From Clostridia bacterium (GTDB lineage: Bacteria > Bacillota > Clostridia > Oscillospirales > CAG-272): 64,000 bases of DNA. Where the stretch lies: the NCBI GenBank assembly GCA_017416185.1, contig JAFQDF010000015.1, forward strand, positions 30,400-94,399, written 5' to 3'. How positions within the stretch are numbered: position 1 is the first letter of the stretch; each line of letters begins with the position of its first letter. This document shows, in pieces, positions 62,801 through 64,000 of the stretch. A model generated the notes under the pieces. The model did no database searches. It saw only the letters and a list, made by a program, of their open reading frames with translations, and was not told the DNA's origin. A program made the position numbers and the translations under genes.

Positions 62801-64000
62801 GGTGTTGAACTTGCTCCCGGTCTTGCTATCGGCGGCGAAGGCACCAGCCTGACCGTAATCGAAGCTCCCGTTGAGTGTGCTCACGAGTGGGGCGAATGGG
62901 TTGTTACCGTTGAGCCCGCTATCGGCGTTGAAGGCTCTCAGGAAAGAACCTGTACTCTTTGCGGCGAGGTTGAGACTGAGTCTATCCCCGCTCTCGAAGA
63001 GCCCGTTGTTGAAAAGGATTACGTAATCACCTTCGATCCCGACGGTGGTGTAATGCCTGAAGGCGCTCTCCTTGAGCTCCCCATCAACTACAACGAAAAC
63101 TATAAGGAAGCAGCTGGTTACGATTATCCCGTTCCTACCCTCGAGGTTGGTTATGTATTCGCAGGCTGGTACTGGGAAGCATACAACTACACTCTCTACA
63201 AGGGTGACTGGGATACCGGTTACTATGCAGTTCAGCAGAGCATCACTCTCGTAGCTCTCTACGAGGAGTGCGCACATGCTAACTTCGGTGAGTGGGCTAC
63301 CACTGTTGAGCCTACCTACGATGCAGAAGGTGAGAAGAGCAGAACTTGTGCTGACTGTGGTTATGTTGAGACCGAGGCTATCGCAAAGCTCGAGAGACCT
63401 TGGGTTATCACATTTGATCCCGACGGTGGTGTAATGCCCGAAGGCGTTCCTACCGAAATGAGAATCGCTACAAACGAAAACTATAAGGAAGCAACCGGTT
63501 ATGATTATCCCGTTCCTACCCTCGAAGGCGGTTATGTATTCGCAGGCTGGTACTGGGAACTCTACAACTTCGTACTTGATGAAGGTACTTGGAACGGCGG
63601 TTACTTCGCAGTAGCTATGAACGTTGATCTCGTAGCTCTCTACGAGGAATGCGCACACGCAAATATGAGTGAGTGGACTGTAACTGTTGAGCCTCAGGTA
63701 GGCGTAGCAGGTGAGCAGACCGCTACATGTCTCGACTGCGGTTATGTTGTAGTTGAGGAGATCCCCGCTCTCGAAGCTCCCGCAAAGGATTACGTAATCA
63801 CCTTCGATCCCGACGGTGGTGTAATGCCTGAAGGCGCTCTCCTTGAGCTCCCCATTAACTACAACGAAAACTACAAGGAAGCAGCTGGTTACGATTATCC
63901 CGTTCCTACCGCTCCCGAAGTAGGTCTTGTATTTGAAGCTTGGTACTGGGAAGCATACAACTATATGCTCTATCCCGGTGACTGGAACTCCGGTTACTAT
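59879..64000 (+). CDS. Very large secreted repeat protein with InlB-type repeats, cut by the window end
   Basis: At least 1374 codons, open to the edge. The frame checks at 60842 and 63002. RBS TTAGGAGG 6 bases before the ATG. Signal peptide (MRNFKRILAIVLVVMMVVPM..., cut near AATAEN). Cys-rich units of about 40 residues (C-x2-C-G, ALGHxWxxW) lie between about 325 and 460 and again from about 760; a beta-helix-like stretch (YATLQDAIDAAVAGDKIVLL) lies near 845. Three 127-130-residue units start at about 1047, 1175 and 1305, with VITFDPDGGVMPEG, the InlB/Flg_new type. Likely a cell-surface adhesin. Codon use is strongly biased, suggesting high expression. The C-terminal anchor is outside the window. 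Confidence 0.85.
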   Translation, partial: MRNFKRILAIVLVVMMVVPMMATGLSAATAENTYVYSNTGTEVAGGNWKAFVTCDFSGAYGPDFALYDYNGLVTVDSEGQMVLYNTIQKDFAGTPFVTPAARNVLQSTNTTAIDDLFMQFGFMPSGNNGAYPVNFSIAFSETQLQGSLTADSYTVENGFAVEDNGMVKDGLVINMYTTSVPANADPSYEVITAYVMENGKVISSQSFDIDNQGKDFGLTVGHPMRTFFTFDDAGVLTYHVEDTYSADGAYINQTYTFDELDMSSINATEKMYYMSIGSGDYWNAASSAGVNINLARVGTVIDDGDGTFSVEGETKNLADWTGFGVASCEHVWGEYVEVSAPTCTDAGLLEAACQNGCGATDVKTVAALGHAWSDWANTVEPTCTDAGTRARSCGNCGETQTDVAAALGHSWGAWYTTVEPECEYVGLEQRDCSVCGSYEENVIPALGHTWVWDTIPTYDVNGARHCETCATVESDLVYDVSYYWDLASKNTASAIDEGYAEYDDEFAYEVDGYIALSDLSLAYGGEYNYNTLLKATSEFATEISGFSATVENVVEGYEGTALEGQYPTVLSFMWTTEQDNYDDASEFSTSVPASQVGCSGTAESSRYGHLWNHYIAGKEYSVNIVLSDGCLFWGSTWYGELDDGEYDWIYYAVISGGNFWNLKMIQPTTPINAREPITVSVFQEMDFAANKLGLFGDVNGFLFDFGDLAGSQTADKNYYFSVAAYGDGMNAATASFKLTDVCGQAPDLFTGFEHECYDIDPDTAEVAPSCFDDGAHLCAVCKDVLEVVPAIGEHSWVDADCTTPKTCSVCGETEGEALGHSFENYVCTVCGALEGKAYIEGGAAYATLQDAIDAAVAGDKIVLLAKQESGPYTVPAQKNIKIDINGFNIRNKSGDALIVDGANVELYGTNGGTVRSSDGVAIVVMNSGYVTICDAITVRCSTDLEEYNVFSLDETSGASIIALGGRYYKDPTACGVELAPGLAIGGEGTSLTVIEAPVECAHEWGEWVVTVEPAIGVEGSQERTCTLCGEVETESIPALEEPVVEKDYVITFDPDGGVMPEGALLELPINYNENYKEAAGYDYPVPTLEVGYVFAGWYWEAYNYTLYKGDWDTGYYAVQQSITLVALYEECAHANFGEWATTVEPTYDAEGEKSRTCADCGYVETEAIAKLERPWVITFDPDGGVMPEGVPTEMRIATNENYKEATGYDYPVPTLEGGYVFAGWYWELYNFVLDEGTWNGGYFAVAMNVDLVALYEECAHANMSEWTVTVEPQVGVAGEQTATCLDCGYVVVEEIPALEAPAKDYVITFDPDGGVMPEGALLELPINYNENYKEAAGYDYPVPTAPEVGLVFEAWYWEAYNYMLYPGDWNSGYY
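63017..64000 (+). repeat. Near-identical long in-frame DNA repeats in the giant gene
   Basis: The unit opening gtaatcaccttcgatcccga occurs at 63023, in a variant form at 63404, and again at 63794 (spacing 381 and 390 bases). The copies at 63023 and 63794 are almost the same over about 110 bases. In-frame copies would allow length change by recombination. Confidence 0.8.

Overview
The window reads as a chromosomal segment of an anaerobic, spore-forming Clostridia-type Firmicute, probably an uncultured gut relative of the Oscillospiraceae/Christensenellales. The grounds are the spoIIGA-sigE sporulation pair, the CtsR-McsA-McsB-ClpC stress operon plus a MecA adaptor, the rimP-nusA-ylxR-ylxQ-infB order, type III glutamine synthetase, SLH-anchored and lipobox proteins, AGGAGG-type ribosome binding sites, and TTGACA-N17-TATAAT promoters throughout. 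This is inference from gene content; there is no rRNA in the window. I see no tRNA, CRISPR array or insertion sequence.

Layout. 1-3.2 kb: a PTS IIC-like membrane protein and an LtaS-like sulfatase. 3.2-7.2 kb (minus): a sugar-processing group (GH127-like, PIG-L deacetylase, NagB-like protein lacking a catalytic Asp). 7.4-12.1 kb: three tandem paralogous solute-binding lipoproteins, each with its own promoter and terminator and no permease. 12.1-12.9 kb: repeats and a long structured leader. 12.9-17.6 kb: the translation/transcription operon rimP to infB. 17.7-20.2 kb: a zinc-ribbon/TIR/RCC1-like protein. 20.2-21.0 kb: tandem repeats and a CtsR-controlled promoter. 21.0-27.0 kb: ctsR-mcsA-mcsB-clpC, a lipoprotein resembling a dead ComEC hydrolase domain, and cysK. 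27.1-27.35 kb: a free-standing structured RNA with its own promoter and terminator (6S-like). 27.5-33.1 kb: an M23/SLH cell-wall protein, a DUF815 ATPase, a two-component system and a small zinc-ribbon membrane protein.

33.1-39.0 kb (minus): MATE, rpiB, tsaB, tsaE, a lipoprotein and an ABC-F ATPase. 39.0-39.4 kb: a compact unit for a 27-residue CxxC peptide. 39.4-41.0 kb (minus): spoIIGA-sigE. 41.1-46.4 kb: def-fmt-yugP-rsmB-lipoprotein. 46.4-49.9 kb (minus): AEC transporter, family-4 UDG, MecA and a GHL10 protein. 50.0-58.9 kb: GH116, polysaccharide deacetylase, GH78, glnN, NfeD and SPFH. 59.0-59.7 kb: a transaldolase-like gene. 59.9 kb to the edge: a very large secreted repeat protein cut by the window end.

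How the parts connect. CtsR/McsA/McsB/ClpC and the distant MecA form one protein-quality-control system. SpoIIGA and SigE form the mother-cell sigma processing pair. The glycosidases, deacetylases and binding proteins suggest a lifestyle built on complex glycans. Several intergenic regions hold hairpin-plus-tract elements and an 88-bp repeat that recur across the window, often at gene ends.
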